Shown here: in pieces, positions 41,618-49,755 of the stretch
Position numbering within the stretch: position 1 is the first letter of the stretch
Layout of the letters: each line of letters opens with the position of its first letter
NCBI GenBank assembly: GCA_051881435.1
Contig: JBJEPW010000002.1
Coordinates: forward strand, 1-64,000
Source: Fimenecus sp051881435
GTDB taxonomy: Bacteria > Bacillota > Clostridia > Oscillospirales > Acutalibacteraceae
Reading direction: 5' to 3'
DNA: 64,000 bases
The notes under the pieces: model-generated
Seen by the model: only the letters and a program-made list of their open reading frames with translations
Databases searched by the model: none
Told to the model about the DNA's origin: nothing
Program-made: the position numbers and the translations under genes

Positions 41618-42988
41618 TCATTGATTTAAACTTCTGACTCTCTCTACCTGCGCCAGCACATTTTGCGGTGCGGGGCCGCCGAGAGAGGTACGGTCGTTTA
41701 CGCATTTATCGAGGTTAATTGCCTCGTACACGCCGTCATCGAACAAATCGCAAACGCCTTTATACTCTGCAAGGGGCAAGATTTCGAGTGTTACGCCTTT
41801 TTTGATGCAAAGGGCAACCAACTCCCCTGTCGCCTTGTACGCGTCACGGAAAGGCAGACCTTTTGACACAAGATAATCGGCACAATCAGTGGCGTTGATA
41901 AACCCACCTGCCGCCGCTTTGCGCATATTTTCGGGTAGCGCGGTCATGGTATCAAGCATGGGGATAAACGCCGTTAAGCACATTTTCACCGTGTCAAAGG
42001 CGTCAAAAATCGCCTCTTTATCCTCCTGCATATCCTTATTGTAAGCAAGGGGCAGACCTTTCATCATGGTTAAAAGCGTCATCAAATCGCCGAACACTCT
42101 GCCCGATTTACCTCTTATAAGCTCCGTAATATCGGGGTTCTTTTTTTGCGGCATAATTGACGAACCTGTGGAAAAGGCATCATCCAATTCCACGAATTTA
42201 AACTCCCAAGAGCACCACAGCACGATTTCTTCGGAGAAACGGGAAAGGTGCACCATCAAAATGGAGAGTGCCGCCGCTAACTCCATACAGAAATCACGGT
42301 CGGAAACACTGTCGAGGGAATTTTGCATAGCGCCTGTAAAGCCTAATGCCTTTGCCGTCATTTCACGGTCGGTATGATAGGTTGTCCCCGCCAATGCGCA
42401 AGCGCCCAAAGGCGAAACATTCATTCTCTCTCTTGCATCATGAAGTCTTGCTTTGTCGCGCAAGAGCATTTCGGCATAGGCAAGCAGATGATGCCCGAAT
42501 GTGATGGGCTGAGCACGCTGTAAATGGGTATAGCCCGGCACTACGGCGTTTGCATACTGCTCCGCTTTTTTGCAAAGGACGGCGACAAGTTCCGTCAGTT
42601 GCGCATACAGTGCGTCACACTCTTTGCGCAAATACAACCGAATATCTACTGCCACCTGGTCATTTCGACTGCGGGCTGTATGTAAGCGTTTGCCTGCCGC
42701 GCCGATGCGCTTGGTCAATTCCCCCTCCACAAAGGTATGAATATCCTCCGCATTGGGGTCAATTTCCAATTCGCCGCTTTCGATTTCATCTTTGATGGCT
42801 TTCAAGCCCTCGGTAATCGCCGCCAAATCCTCGGCGGAAATGATGCCTTGCGCCCCCAGCATCGCCGCATGGGCAAGAGAGCCGTCAATATCCTCGCGGA
42901 ACATTCGGCTGTCGAATTTAATGGACGAATTAAAATCGTTTGTTTTGGGGTCTAATGCTTTTTGAAATCTGCCCTGCCAAAGTTGCAT
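41618..42988 (-). CDS. argH: Argininosuccinate lyase
   Basis: This 456-residue fumarase/aspartase-superfamily enzyme has LWQGRFQKALDPKTNDFNSSI, HTARSRNDQVAVDIRLY, PGYTHLQRAQPITFGHH and the signature GSSIMPQKKNPD. It cleaves argininosuccinate to arginine and fumarate. Full length. SD AGGAGAAAAAC precedes ATG. Repeats occupy both flanking gaps. Confidence 0.97.
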   Translation of the reverse strand: MQLWQGRFQKALDPKTNDFNSSIKFDSRMFREDIDGSLAHAAMLGAQGIISAEDLAAITEGLKAIKDEIESGELEIDPNAEDIHTFVEGELTKRIGAAGKRLHTARSRNDQVAVDIRLYLRKECDALYAQLTELVAVLCKKAEQYANAVVPGYTHLQRAQPITFGHHLLAYAEMLLRDKARLHDARERMNVSPLGACALAGTTYHTDREMTAKALGFTGAMQNSLDSVSDRDFCMELAAALSILMVHLSRFSEEIVLWCSWEFKFVELDDAFSTGSSIMPQKKNPDITELIRGKSGRVFGDLMTLLTMMKGLPLAYNKDMQEDKEAIFDAFDTVKMCLTAFIPMLDTMTALPENMRKAAAGGFINATDCADYLVSKGLPFRDAYKATGELVALCIKKGVTLEILPLAEYKGVCDLFDDGVYEAINLDKCVNDRTSLGGPAPQNVLAQVERVRSLNQ

Positions 42989-43059
42989 ATGTTTTTCTCC
43001 TGTAAGTAGTACAATACGACAAAGGGAAAATTTCCCTTTGCCGTTCTACATTGTTTTTG

Positions 43060-43155
43060 CGGCGGGAGCAAGCGTTACTCGCCTGCCGGCTCAGACAGCG
43101 CTTCTGCTCATTTCATTCGCAGAGGTGTCCACTGGACACCCGCGCCCCGCCCTAC
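43060..43155. repeat. 96-bp dispersed repeat, copy 2
   Basis: Same length and near-identical to 11285-11380: GGCGGGAGCAAGC start, CCTGCCGGCTC, CAGCGCTTCTGCTCATTT, GTGTCC/GGACAC hairpin and CCCCGCCCTAC end. It fills the argG-argH gap. Confidence 0.87.
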
Positions 43156-43167
43156 ACGGTTTAATCT

Positions 43168-44400
43168 TTATCCGTTGTTTCTTTGTGCGTCCAAAAGTGC
43201 CTTCACCTTAATGGGCAGACCGAAGAGATTGATAAAGCCTGCGGAGTCTGCCTGATTGTAAGCGCCGCCGTCCTCGCCGAAAGACGCCACATTTTCATCA
43301 TACAGCGTGTAGGGGGAAGTGATGCCCGCGTTCATGACATTGCCTTTGTAAAGTTTTACCTTTACATCGCCTGTAACGGTTTCCTGTGTTTTGTCAACAA
43401 ATGCGGAAAGCGCCTCACGAAGGGGTGTAAACCACTGCCCGTTATATACAATTTCGCCGAATTTCTGGGAAACCAATTTTTTGTAGTGCTGGGTTTCTTT
43501 GTCCAGCGTAATCATTTCCAAAAGCTCGTGGGCTTTGTAAAGGATCGTTCCGCCGGGTGTTTCATAAACGCCTCTCGATTTCATACCGACAAGACGGTTT
43601 TCCACGATGTCTAAAAGTCCGATGCCGTTTGCACCGCCCAGATCATTGAGTTTTTCCACGATTGTAAGTCCGTCCATTTCAACGCCGTCCAAAGCGGTGG
43701 GCACGCCCTTTTCAAAGTGAATGGTCACATAGGTGGGTTTATCGGGTGCCTGCTCGGGCGCAACGCCCAATTCAAGGAAGCCCTCTTTTTGGTACTGCGG
43801 CTCGTTGGCGGGGTCTTCCAAATCCAAGCCCTCGTGGGAGAGATGCCACACATTTTTATCTTTGGAATAGTTGGTTTCACGGTTGATTTTCAACGGAATG
43901 TTGTGCGCCTCGGCGTACTCGATTTCCTCCTCACGGGATTTGATATCCCACTCACGCCACGGGGCGATAATTTCCATTTCGGGGGCGAATGCTTTTAATG
44001 TAAGTTCAAAACGCACCTGGTCGTTGCCCTTGCCTGTGCAACCGTGGCAAATTGCGTCTGCGCCCTCTTTTTTGGCGATTTCCGCAAGACCTTTTGCAAT
44101 GCAGGGACGCGCATGAGAAGTGCCGAGAAGATATGTTTCATAATCTGCGCCCGCTTTCAAGCACGGCCAAATGTACTCCTCCACATATTCTTTTTTCAAA
44201 TCGAGCACATAGAGTTTGGAAGCGCCCGTTTTGATTGCCTTTTCTTCCAATCCGTCAAGCTCGGTGCCCTGCCCCACATCGCCCGAAACAGCAATAACCT
44301 CGCAGTTGTTGTAATTCTCTTTCAGCCACGGGATGATGATGGACGTATCAAGCCCGCCTGAATATGCCAGAACAACTTTTTTAATATCTTTCTTATTCAT
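43168..44400 (-). CDS. argG: Argininosuccinate synthase
   Basis: This 410-residue ATP-dependent enzyme has the N-type ATP pyrophosphatase motif AYSGGLDTSI, CHGCTGKGNDQVRFE, the REETNY-like NRETNYSKDKNVWH segment and GVPTALDGV. It condenses citrulline and aspartate. It is the first gene of the arginine cluster, with a promoter and ArgR-box-like palindromes upstream. Confidence 0.97.
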   Translation of the reverse strand: MNKKDIKKVVLAYSGGLDTSIIIPWLKENYNNCEVIAVSGDVGQGTELDGLEEKAIKTGASKLYVLDLKKEYVEEYIWPCLKAGADYETYLLGTSHARPCIAKGLAEIAKKEGADAICHGCTGKGNDQVRFELTLKAFAPEMEIIAPWREWDIKSREEEIEYAEAHNIPLKINRETNYSKDKNVWHLSHEGLDLEDPANEPQYQKEGFLELGVAPEQAPDKPTYVTIHFEKGVPTALDGVEMDGLTIVEKLNDLGGANGIGLLDIVENRLVGMKSRGVYETPGGTILYKAHELLEMITLDKETQHYKKLVSQKFGEIVYNGQWFTPLREALSAFVDKTQETVTGDVKVKLYKGNVMNAGITSPYTLYDENVASFGEDGGAYNQADSAGFINLFGLPIKVKALLDAQRNNG

Positions 44401-44458
44401 TATGTATTCCTCCGAAAAGCGGTTTTGGAATTTACCGCTGAAAAATTTAACAAGCTAT

Positions 44459-44486
44459 ATTATACACGCTTTTTTTCACAAATCAA
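44459..44486 (-). promoter_or_regulatory. Promoter of the arginine cluster
   Basis: On the minus strand TTGATT (44486-44481) and TATAAT (44464-44459) are 16 bp apart, about 58 nt upstream of argG. Confidence 0.78.
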
Positions 44487-44514
44487 GGGATTTTGCATAT
44501 TTTTTTCAAATTTT

Positions 44515-44561
44515 ATGAATTTTTATTCATTTTCTTGCGTATTTAATGAATATTTATACGA
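44515..44561 (-). promoter_or_regulatory. Two ARG-box-like operators upstream of argG
   Basis: ATGAAT-TTTT-ATTCAT (44515-44530) is a perfect palindrome matching the ArgR/AhrC ARG box. ATGAAT-ATTT-ATACGA (44546-44561) is a weaker second box with its centre 31 bp away, about three helical turns. Both lie upstream of the -35. A TATGCA/TGCATA palindrome follows at 44579-44591. Confidence 0.72.
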
Positions 44562-44592
44562 AATTTATGCAAAATGATATGCATTGCATAAA

Positions 44593-44638
44593 AAAACGGC
44601 TAAACAAGACAATTTGCCTGTTCAGCCGTTTTATTTTA
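44593..44638 (-). terminator. Terminator of the 592-codon membrane protein gene
   Basis: An imperfect stem AAAACGGCTGAACAGGC with GTCTTGTTTAGCCGTTTT (minus strand), closed by GCCGTTTT/AAAACGGC, is followed by a T run. Confidence 0.82.
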
Positions 44639-44649
44639 ATTATTGATAT

Positions 44650-46410
44650 TTATTTAACCGCTTCAACGGGAATAATGCTGCCCGTAGCGTCTTTCAAAAC
44701 CGTGAAAGTAATTGCATCGCCCGCATTAAGAATTACGACCTTTTCAGCCTGACTTACCGCAACCTTATAATACGGCTCCGCTTCGTTGAGCTTAATATAG
44801 AAATAAGTTTCGCCGCCTGTTATGACGCTGCGGATTTCAGCTACTGTTCCGCTGACATCAACGGTTTCCTTTTGAACGGTGGTATTATCTTCCTCATTAC
44901 CCATTGAGTCAACATCAATGTTCACACTTATGCCGTTCTTTTCAAGTTCTTCTGCATATTTGCTCATACACTCAGTAAGGTTTGAGCCTACGCCGACAAC
45001 CGTTGACTGCTTAACATTAACCATGGCGTACATCTTTACAAGCTCACTTGCATCTTTCAGCGCCATAAAATAGGTAGGCTCGCCGCTGACATTGAGAAGC
45101 AACGGGAAGGTTGCCGTGTAGTTATACTGCTGAACCTTACCCTGTGCAGAGGTTCGCGCTGTTTCCTCCAAAGCACCGGAAACCTGATAATACTTTGCCT
45201 CTTTTGTTCTTTGATTTATAAGAACAAAACCTATGATTGACTGGTCGGAAGTTATGGATGTAACGCCTGTATACATATAAACATCGTCATTCAAAGCAAG
45301 ATAATTGTATCCTGAGCTTGTGATTTTAACATCGCTCTGACCTATAATCGAGTTTATAAATCCATTGCCGTATTTTCCGTAAAAATTATACTGCTGATTG
45401 AGAATTTCCGCTGAATACACGCGGTCAATCCACTGATATTCCTCATCGGTTACGAACTTATCGGTTTTAAGCTTTGTCTTACCGTCAAGGCTGGTGGAAA
45501 TAAGTGTTGTTTCACCTGTGACGGAATCAACAAGTACAGCTCCTATAACATCGGTTCCGCCGAAAAGTCCTATTGTTTTATCAAGAACGGGGACGATCCA
45601 ATAAGGCTTACCGTTATCATCAATTTCAAATGACGGGTCATCGAGCAAAAGTGTTGGATACTTAAACCTTACATGGCGCATGAGATACTCGTTGAAATGC
45701 TCTGCCGGTGAATACTTCATGGGGCTTTCAAGGCGAACGGGCTCCGCCTTTTGAGTAGTCATATCCACAATTATATACGCAGGAATACCGTTTTTAGTGT
45801 TTTTCATCCACTTGAATATGTCGCCGTAATCAAGCGACTGAACACGGACAGGAGTTCCTTTATAGTTGATTTGAGTTGAATAGTACTCGTTTACAACAAA
45901 CTGTGAAACATAGTCGGAAAGGTCGCCCAAGGCTCTCGTTGCAATCTGGGTCGAAGAATCCTTATCAAGACGGGGGACGCTTGAGAAATCAATCTCGGCA
46001 ACATCGGCGGCGAAATCGCCCTCTTTGACATCAATGATATTATGATAGGATTTTGCTCTGAAAATGACTGCGCCGCTGAGATAACCTACCAAAACCACTG
46101 CCGCCAATACAATCAGGAGAATTACGGGGATTTTCACTTTATTCTTCGCATATTCCATATATTCAGGTCTGAAATATGCTTTTGACACAACGCCGAAGGC
46201 CGCAATAAACACAAAAATTACTACGGCAAGATAGAGATAAAGCTCAATGGCTTTAAAATTAAGAGCAGGAAGCATAAAATAATAAAGAACTGCGGCAACC
46301 GCAAGCGTTATAACAAGGCTTACGATAATCTTTTTCACCGTGCTTCCGCCGGGGTGCACCTGCGCCGTTCTTTTCTTTTTTCCGCCGAAATCAACATTGA
46401 TAGGGTCCAT
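44650..46410 (-). CDS. Unrecognised polytopic membrane protein with large outer domain
   Basis: This 586-residue protein has a lysine-rich cytoplasmic start, three membrane helices (about 27-45, 55-75, 93-115) and then a ~460-residue soluble, beta-rich domain presumably outside the cell. Repeated segments such as YWIVPVLDKTIGLFGGTDV, GAVLVDSVTGE and YFMALKDASELVKMYAMVN suggest internally related subdomains. The last ~90 residues resemble an OB-like domain. No family can be named. The start ATG 46410 has SD GAGG. It is 84 nt downstream of nth and may share its transcript. Confidence 0.6.
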   Translation of the reverse strand: MDPINVDFGGKKKRTAQVHPGGSTVKKIIVSLVITLAVAAVLYYFMLPALNFKAIELYLYLAVVIFVFIAAFGVVSKAYFRPEYMEYAKNKVKIPVILLIVLAAVVLVGYLSGAVIFRAKSYHNIIDVKEGDFAADVAEIDFSSVPRLDKDSSTQIATRALGDLSDYVSQFVVNEYYSTQINYKGTPVRVQSLDYGDIFKWMKNTKNGIPAYIIVDMTTQKAEPVRLESPMKYSPAEHFNEYLMRHVRFKYPTLLLDDPSFEIDDNGKPYWIVPVLDKTIGLFGGTDVIGAVLVDSVTGETTLISTSLDGKTKLKTDKFVTDEEYQWIDRVYSAEILNQQYNFYGKYGNGFINSIIGQSDVKITSSGYNYLALNDDVYMYTGVTSITSDQSIIGFVLINQRTKEAKYYQVSGALEETARTSAQGKVQQYNYTATFPLLLNVSGEPTYFMALKDASELVKMYAMVNVKQSTVVGVGSNLTECMSKYAEELEKNGISVNIDVDSMGNEEDNTTVQKETVDVSGTVAEIRSVITGGETYFYIKLNEAEPYYKVAVSQAEKVVILNAGDAITFTVLKDATGSIIPVEAVK

Positions 46411-46494
46411 AAAATTACCTCTTTCCATTTATTGTAAATAGTATATCATATTTCGTATGTAAAATACAAGACGGAGCAAATTCCTTGAACCGTC

Positions 46495-47121
46495 TTACAA
46501 AATCTTTTTGCAGTATTCAGCGGCTCCGCACTCTTCACAGTTTGCCTTGCGTGCGGTACACACCGCTCTGCCGTGGAGCACACAGCGGTGACAGAAATCG
46601 TTGCTCTCCGCAGGGGGAAGGATTTTTTTAAGCTCCAGCTCTACCTTTTTAGGGTCCTTTGTATTTACAAACCCCATTCTGTTGGTAAGGCGGATTAAAT
46701 GAGTATCTGCAACCACGGCAGGCTTGCCGTAAACATCGCCCACAATAAGATTTGCCGTTTTCCTGCCTACGCCCTGCAAGGTTATAAGCTCCTCAACCGT
46801 ATCGGGCACCTTTCCGCCGAAACGGTCACGCACGCCCTTTGCCATTTCGATTATATCTCTCGCCTTACCGTGATAAAAGCCGCAGGAATGAATAATATTT
46901 TCCACATCAAGCACATCGGCGTTGCAATAATCTTCAAGGGTTTTATACTTTGAGAAAAGCCGGGGAGTTACAAGATTAACTCTCGCGTCCGTGCACTGAG
47001 CTGAAAGCCTTGTCGCCACAAGCAGTTCAAAGGGGTTGCTTGCAACAAGTGAGCAAACAGCCTCGGGATATTCGTTTTTTAAAGCTTCGACGAGCAAAGC
47101 CGCCCGTTCCTTTTTTGTCAT
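46495..47121 (-). CDS. nth: Endonuclease III
   Basis: This 208-residue base-excision glycosylase/AP lyase has the helix-hairpin-helix LQGVGRKTANLIV with the catalytic Lys, the catalytic Asp in VVADTHLIRL and a C-terminal [4Fe-4S] set C-x6-C-x2-C-x5-C (CTARKANCEECGAAEYC). It starts three bases after the XRE gene stop, so the two are co-transcribed. Confidence 0.95.
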   Translation of the reverse strand: MTKKERAALLVEALKNEYPEAVCSLVASNPFELLVATRLSAQCTDARVNLVTPRLFSKYKTLEDYCNADVLDVENIIHSCGFYHGKARDIIEMAKGVRDRFGGKVPDTVEELITLQGVGRKTANLIVGDVYGKPAVVADTHLIRLTNRMGFVNTKDPKKVELELKKILPPAESNDFCHRCVLHGRAVCTARKANCEECGAAEYCKKIL

Positions 47122-47124
47122 AGC

Positions 47125-47349
47125 TTACTCCGGATAATTCATATTTTTCGGCAACCCCAGAAGATAATCCGCCGAAACATTGAAATAATTGCAAAGCGCA
47201 ACAATATCGTTTAACGACGGCTCTGTTGTACCCGTTTCCATAAACGAAACCTTACGCTGAGTAATGCCCAAGGCGTTAGCAAGGTCCTTTTGCGTTATGG
47301 TGGGAATCTTTGCACATCTTAAATATTTTAACCGCTCACTGAAATTCAT
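47125..47349 (-). CDS. Small XRE-family regulator
   Basis: This 74-residue protein is almost entirely a Cro/C1 HTH domain: LRCAKIPTITQKDLANALGI, TQRKVSFMETGTTEPSLNDI and VALCNYFNVSADYLLGLPKN. It lies immediately upstream of nth. The target is unknown; autoregulation is plausible from the divergent arrangement with the flavin reductase. Confidence 0.85.
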   Translation of the reverse strand: MNFSERLKYLRCAKIPTITQKDLANALGITQRKVSFMETGTTEPSLNDIVALCNYFNVSADYLLGLPKNMNYPE

Positions 47350-47616
47350 AATACACCCTCAAATCGACGGTTTTTAGCCGTTTTAAAACAAGTGTTGATA
47401 TTCTATCATAAAAAAACGATTTTAGAAAGATGTAGAATAAAAATAACTATACAAAGTTTTGCGCGATTTTTTGTGAGGTTTTACAAAGCTTTTCAACAAT
47501 TTGTGCATAGATATATATTAACTATTCGCCGGATTTATGTTAATTAAGTCACTGTGTTTCGCTTTTCCGGTTGTTTTTTACAATCGGCAGATATATAATA
47601 TAAATAAGAGTTTAAT
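47350..47616. other. AT-rich divergent intergenic region
   Basis: About 270 nt separate the XRE gene (-) and the flavin reductase (+). GTTGATATTC/GAATATCAAC-like symmetry near 47395-47405 and a TAGAAT -10-type hexamer on the minus strand are the only visible signals. No RNA gene or ORF with an SD is seen. Confidence 0.4.
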
Positions 47617-47631
47617 AAAGGAATGATTTTT

Positions 47632-48132
47632 TTGAAAAAAGAAATAAACATAAAAGAGCTTTCCGGTAATTTCGTAAAAATGATAAGCGAGGACTGGGCT
47701 CTGCTCACGGCGGGAGAAAATGACTGCTTTAATACAATGACCGTAAGCTGGGGAGGCATAGGCGAGCTTTGGGGAAAAGATGTTTGCTTTGTATTCGTAC
47801 GCCCCCAGAGATACACATATCAGTTTATGGAAAAGTACGACAGATTTTCTCTTTCGTTCTTTGGCGGTGAATTCAAAAAAGAGCTGGGGCTTTGCGGCAG
47901 TAAATCAGGCAGGGATATTGACAAAATCGCCGCAACAGGGCTTACACCCGTAACTCTCGGCGAAACGGTGGGATTCCGGCAGGCAAAGGTAGTTGTTACA
48001 ATGAAAAAGCTTGCTTATCAGGATATAAACCCCAAGGGCTTTATCGACGAAAGCATTATGGACAATTACAAAGCGGCGGATTTTCACCGCGTATATGTTG
48101 GTGAAATCGAAAAAGTGTATATTGAAGAATAA
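47632..48132 (+). CDS. Flavin reductase-like (FMN-binding) protein
   Basis: This 166-residue split-barrel flavoprotein has WALLTAGENDCFNTMTVSWGG, VFVRPQRYTYQFMEKYDRFSLSFF and LGLCGSKSGRDIDK. This resembles the NADH:FMN oxidoreductase group common in gut Clostridia. The SD AAAGGA (47617-47622) favours the TTG start at 47632; ATG 47623 is only one base from the SD. It is followed by the promoter of the T-box transcript. Confidence 0.8.
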   Translation: MKKEINIKELSGNFVKMISEDWALLTAGENDCFNTMTVSWGGIGELWGKDVCFVFVRPQRYTYQFMEKYDRFSLSFFGGEFKKELGLCGSKSGRDIDKIAATGLTPVTLGETVGFRQAKVVVTMKKLAYQDINPKGFIDESIMDNYKAADFHRVYVGEIEKVYIEE

Positions 48133-48146
48133 TTTTTGAAAAAGTG

Positions 48147-48175
48147 TTGACATTTGTTTTTTTTAGTGATAGACT
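48147..48175 (+). promoter_or_regulatory. Promoter of the T-box transcript
   Basis: TTGACA (48147-48152) and TAGACT (48170-48175) are 17 bp apart, immediately upstream of the T-box stem I. Confidence 0.8.
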
Positions 48176-48183
48176 TTAAAAAA

Positions 48184-48450
48184 ACAAGCCAAGCAAACCT
48201 ATGATAAAGAGTAGTAGCTGTTATTTAAGCGTTTCAAGAGAGCCGGCGGCGGTGTGAGTTCGGTAACGGTAATTTCAGTGAATGGACTTTTGAGGGCAAA
48301 CCGAAACACAGTTGTGAATTAGGGGCGACGGAGGGCAACCGTTAAAGTGCCGAGTGTATGATTGTACACGGTGAGAGCGCATTTTATATGCGAATTTGGG
48401 TGGTACCGCAGGATTTTCAGCCTGTCCCATATTTTGGGGGCAGGCTTTTT
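48184..48450 (+). promoter_or_regulatory. T-box riboswitch, Trp specifier (TGG)
   Basis: All T-box landmarks are present: the GATAAAGAG-type stem I start, the distal AGAGAGCCGGCGG...TGTGAGTTCGG region, a specifier loop GTGAA-TGG-A with TGG at 48283-48285, the antiterminator core GGGTGGTACCGC (48398-48409) and a terminator stem GCCTGTCCC/GGGGGCAGGC with T run (48419-48450). The TGG specifier indicates sensing of uncharged tRNA-Trp. It controls the downstream ABC transporter. Confidence 0.9.
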
Positions 48451-48475
48451 ATTTTTCTCAAAAGGAGATATTACT

Positions 48476-48514
48476 ATGGCACTTTTTACAAAGCGATGGC
48501 GACTTTCAAATTAA
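48476..48514 (+). CDS. Possible 12-residue minigene between T-box and transporter
   Basis: ATG 48476 follows an excellent SD AAAGGAG (48461-48467) and encodes MALFTKRWRLSN before TAA. It contains one Trp codon. It is either a leader peptide or the remnant 5' end of a gene once behind the T-box. Too short to judge from coding statistics. Confidence 0.4.
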   Translation: MALFTKRWRLSN

Positions 48515-48580
48515 CAAAGGATAAGCGTTAAACAATTTTTAACCGTAAAATAATTTTTAATTTTGAAAGGAATAATCACT

Positions 48581-49672
48581 ATGAAAAAATATATTGCAAT
48601 TTTACTCGTTTTAGTTTTAACCATAACCTGTTTTTCGGCTTGCGGAAAAGCTCCTGCAACCGAGGGTAAAAAAGTCATCGGTCTTCTCTACGATGCAGGT
48701 CAGGATTCATCAACAACCGCTATTGCCGAAGCAAAAGCATACCTGGATGAAAAAGGAATCGCATACAAAGAATATACCGGAACAACGGCCGACGAAGTAA
48801 GTCTTGCTGTTGACGCCGCTATTGCAGATAAGGTTGCGGCAATTTTCACTCCTACCGATAACACAATTATGGCTGCCGAGCTTGCCATTTACGAAAAGCT
48901 TGCCGATGCAGGTATCCCCCACTTCACAGGCGCGGATTCATTTGCTCTTAACGGTGCGTATCTCGGCTACGGTGTTGACTATGCTAACCTTGGTAAAGAA
49001 ACTGCGAATATGGTTGCAGAAATTTTACTTGACGGCAAATCCCCCGCAACTCTTCCCGTTAAAACATTTGATAACGGTACTGCAACAATCAATACTGAAA
49101 TCTGTACTAAACTCGGCTATAATCTTGAAGATATGAAAACAAAATATGAGCCTAACTGCCAAGCGATAAAAGAAATTACCACAGGTAATGCTTTTGACGA
49201 CGGTACACAAAACATTCCCGCAGCCGCTCTCAAATCAGGCACAATCGGTTCGGATAACCCCGCACAGACATTTACCGTAGGCATTTGTAATTTCGTTGAT
49301 GACGCTTCACTTAATCAGATAGTAAGCAACATTAAGCTTCAGCTTGACACAATCGGAAAAGAAAAGAATGTTGCTTTCATTATTAAATATGATAACTGCA
49401 ATGCAGACTCAAATGTATTAAACCAGATTATTGCCGGATTCAATGCCGACAAGGTTGACCTTATGATCGGCGTTGCCACTCCCGTTGCAATGGCAATGCA
49501 GTCTGCCACGGAAGATAATCAGATTCCCGTTGTTTTCGCGGCAGTTTCCGACCCCGTAGGCACACAAATAGTTGCTTCAAACGAAAACCCCGGCAAAAAC
49601 ATTACAGGCACCTCCGATTTCCTCGATACAAAAGCAATTTTCAATCTTATTATCGCAACAATCGGCGCATAA
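48581..49672 (+). CDS. TrpX-like ABC substrate-binding lipoprotein, apparently circularly permuted
   Basis: This 363-residue lipoprotein (lipobox CFSAC, Cys21) belongs to the ABC_sub_bind/TrpX family, but its lobes are in reverse order. Residues 31-198 match the usual second lobe (KVIGLLYDAGQDSS, IFTPTDNTIMAAE, GVDYANLGKETANMVAEILL). Residues 231-363 match the usual first lobe (TVGICNFVDDASL, VDLMIGVATPVAMAM, VFAAVSDPVGTQIV, NITGTSDFLD). A low-complexity linker (199-230) joins them. It likely binds tryptophan, judged by the T-box specifier. The start ATG 48581 has SD AAAGGA. Confidence 0.82.
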   Translation: MKKYIAILLVLVLTITCFSACGKAPATEGKKVIGLLYDAGQDSSTTAIAEAKAYLDEKGIAYKEYTGTTADEVSLAVDAAIADKVAAIFTPTDNTIMAAELAIYEKLADAGIPHFTGADSFALNGAYLGYGVDYANLGKETANMVAEILLDGKSPATLPVKTFDNGTATINTEICTKLGYNLEDMKTKYEPNCQAIKEITTGNAFDDGTQNIPAAALKSGTIGSDNPAQTFTVGICNFVDDASLNQIVSNIKLQLDTIGKEKNVAFIIKYDNCNADSNVLNQIIAGFNADKVDLMIGVATPVAMAMQSATEDNQIPVVFAAVSDPVGTQIVASNENPGKNITGTSDFLDTKAIFNLIIATIGA

Positions 49673-49690
49673 TCAATTATTATAAATTAG

Positions 49691-49728
49691 GCAGAACAGA
49701 TAATCCGCTAATGGGTTATCTGTTCTGC
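49691..49728 (+). promoter_or_regulatory. Intercistronic hairpin after the binding-protein gene
   Basis: Perfect 13-bp arms GCAGAACAGATAA/TTATCTGTTCTGC without a T run lie between the binding protein and permease genes. Such hairpins often stabilise the upstream mRNA or cause partial termination, giving excess binding protein. Confidence 0.7.
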
Positions 49729-49755
49729 GCTGTAAAAAATTAAGGACGGAACAAT

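Noticed and set aside
47623..47631. ATG start for the flavin reductase
   Set aside because: The SD AAAGGA ends only one base before this ATG; TTG 47632 has normal spacing.
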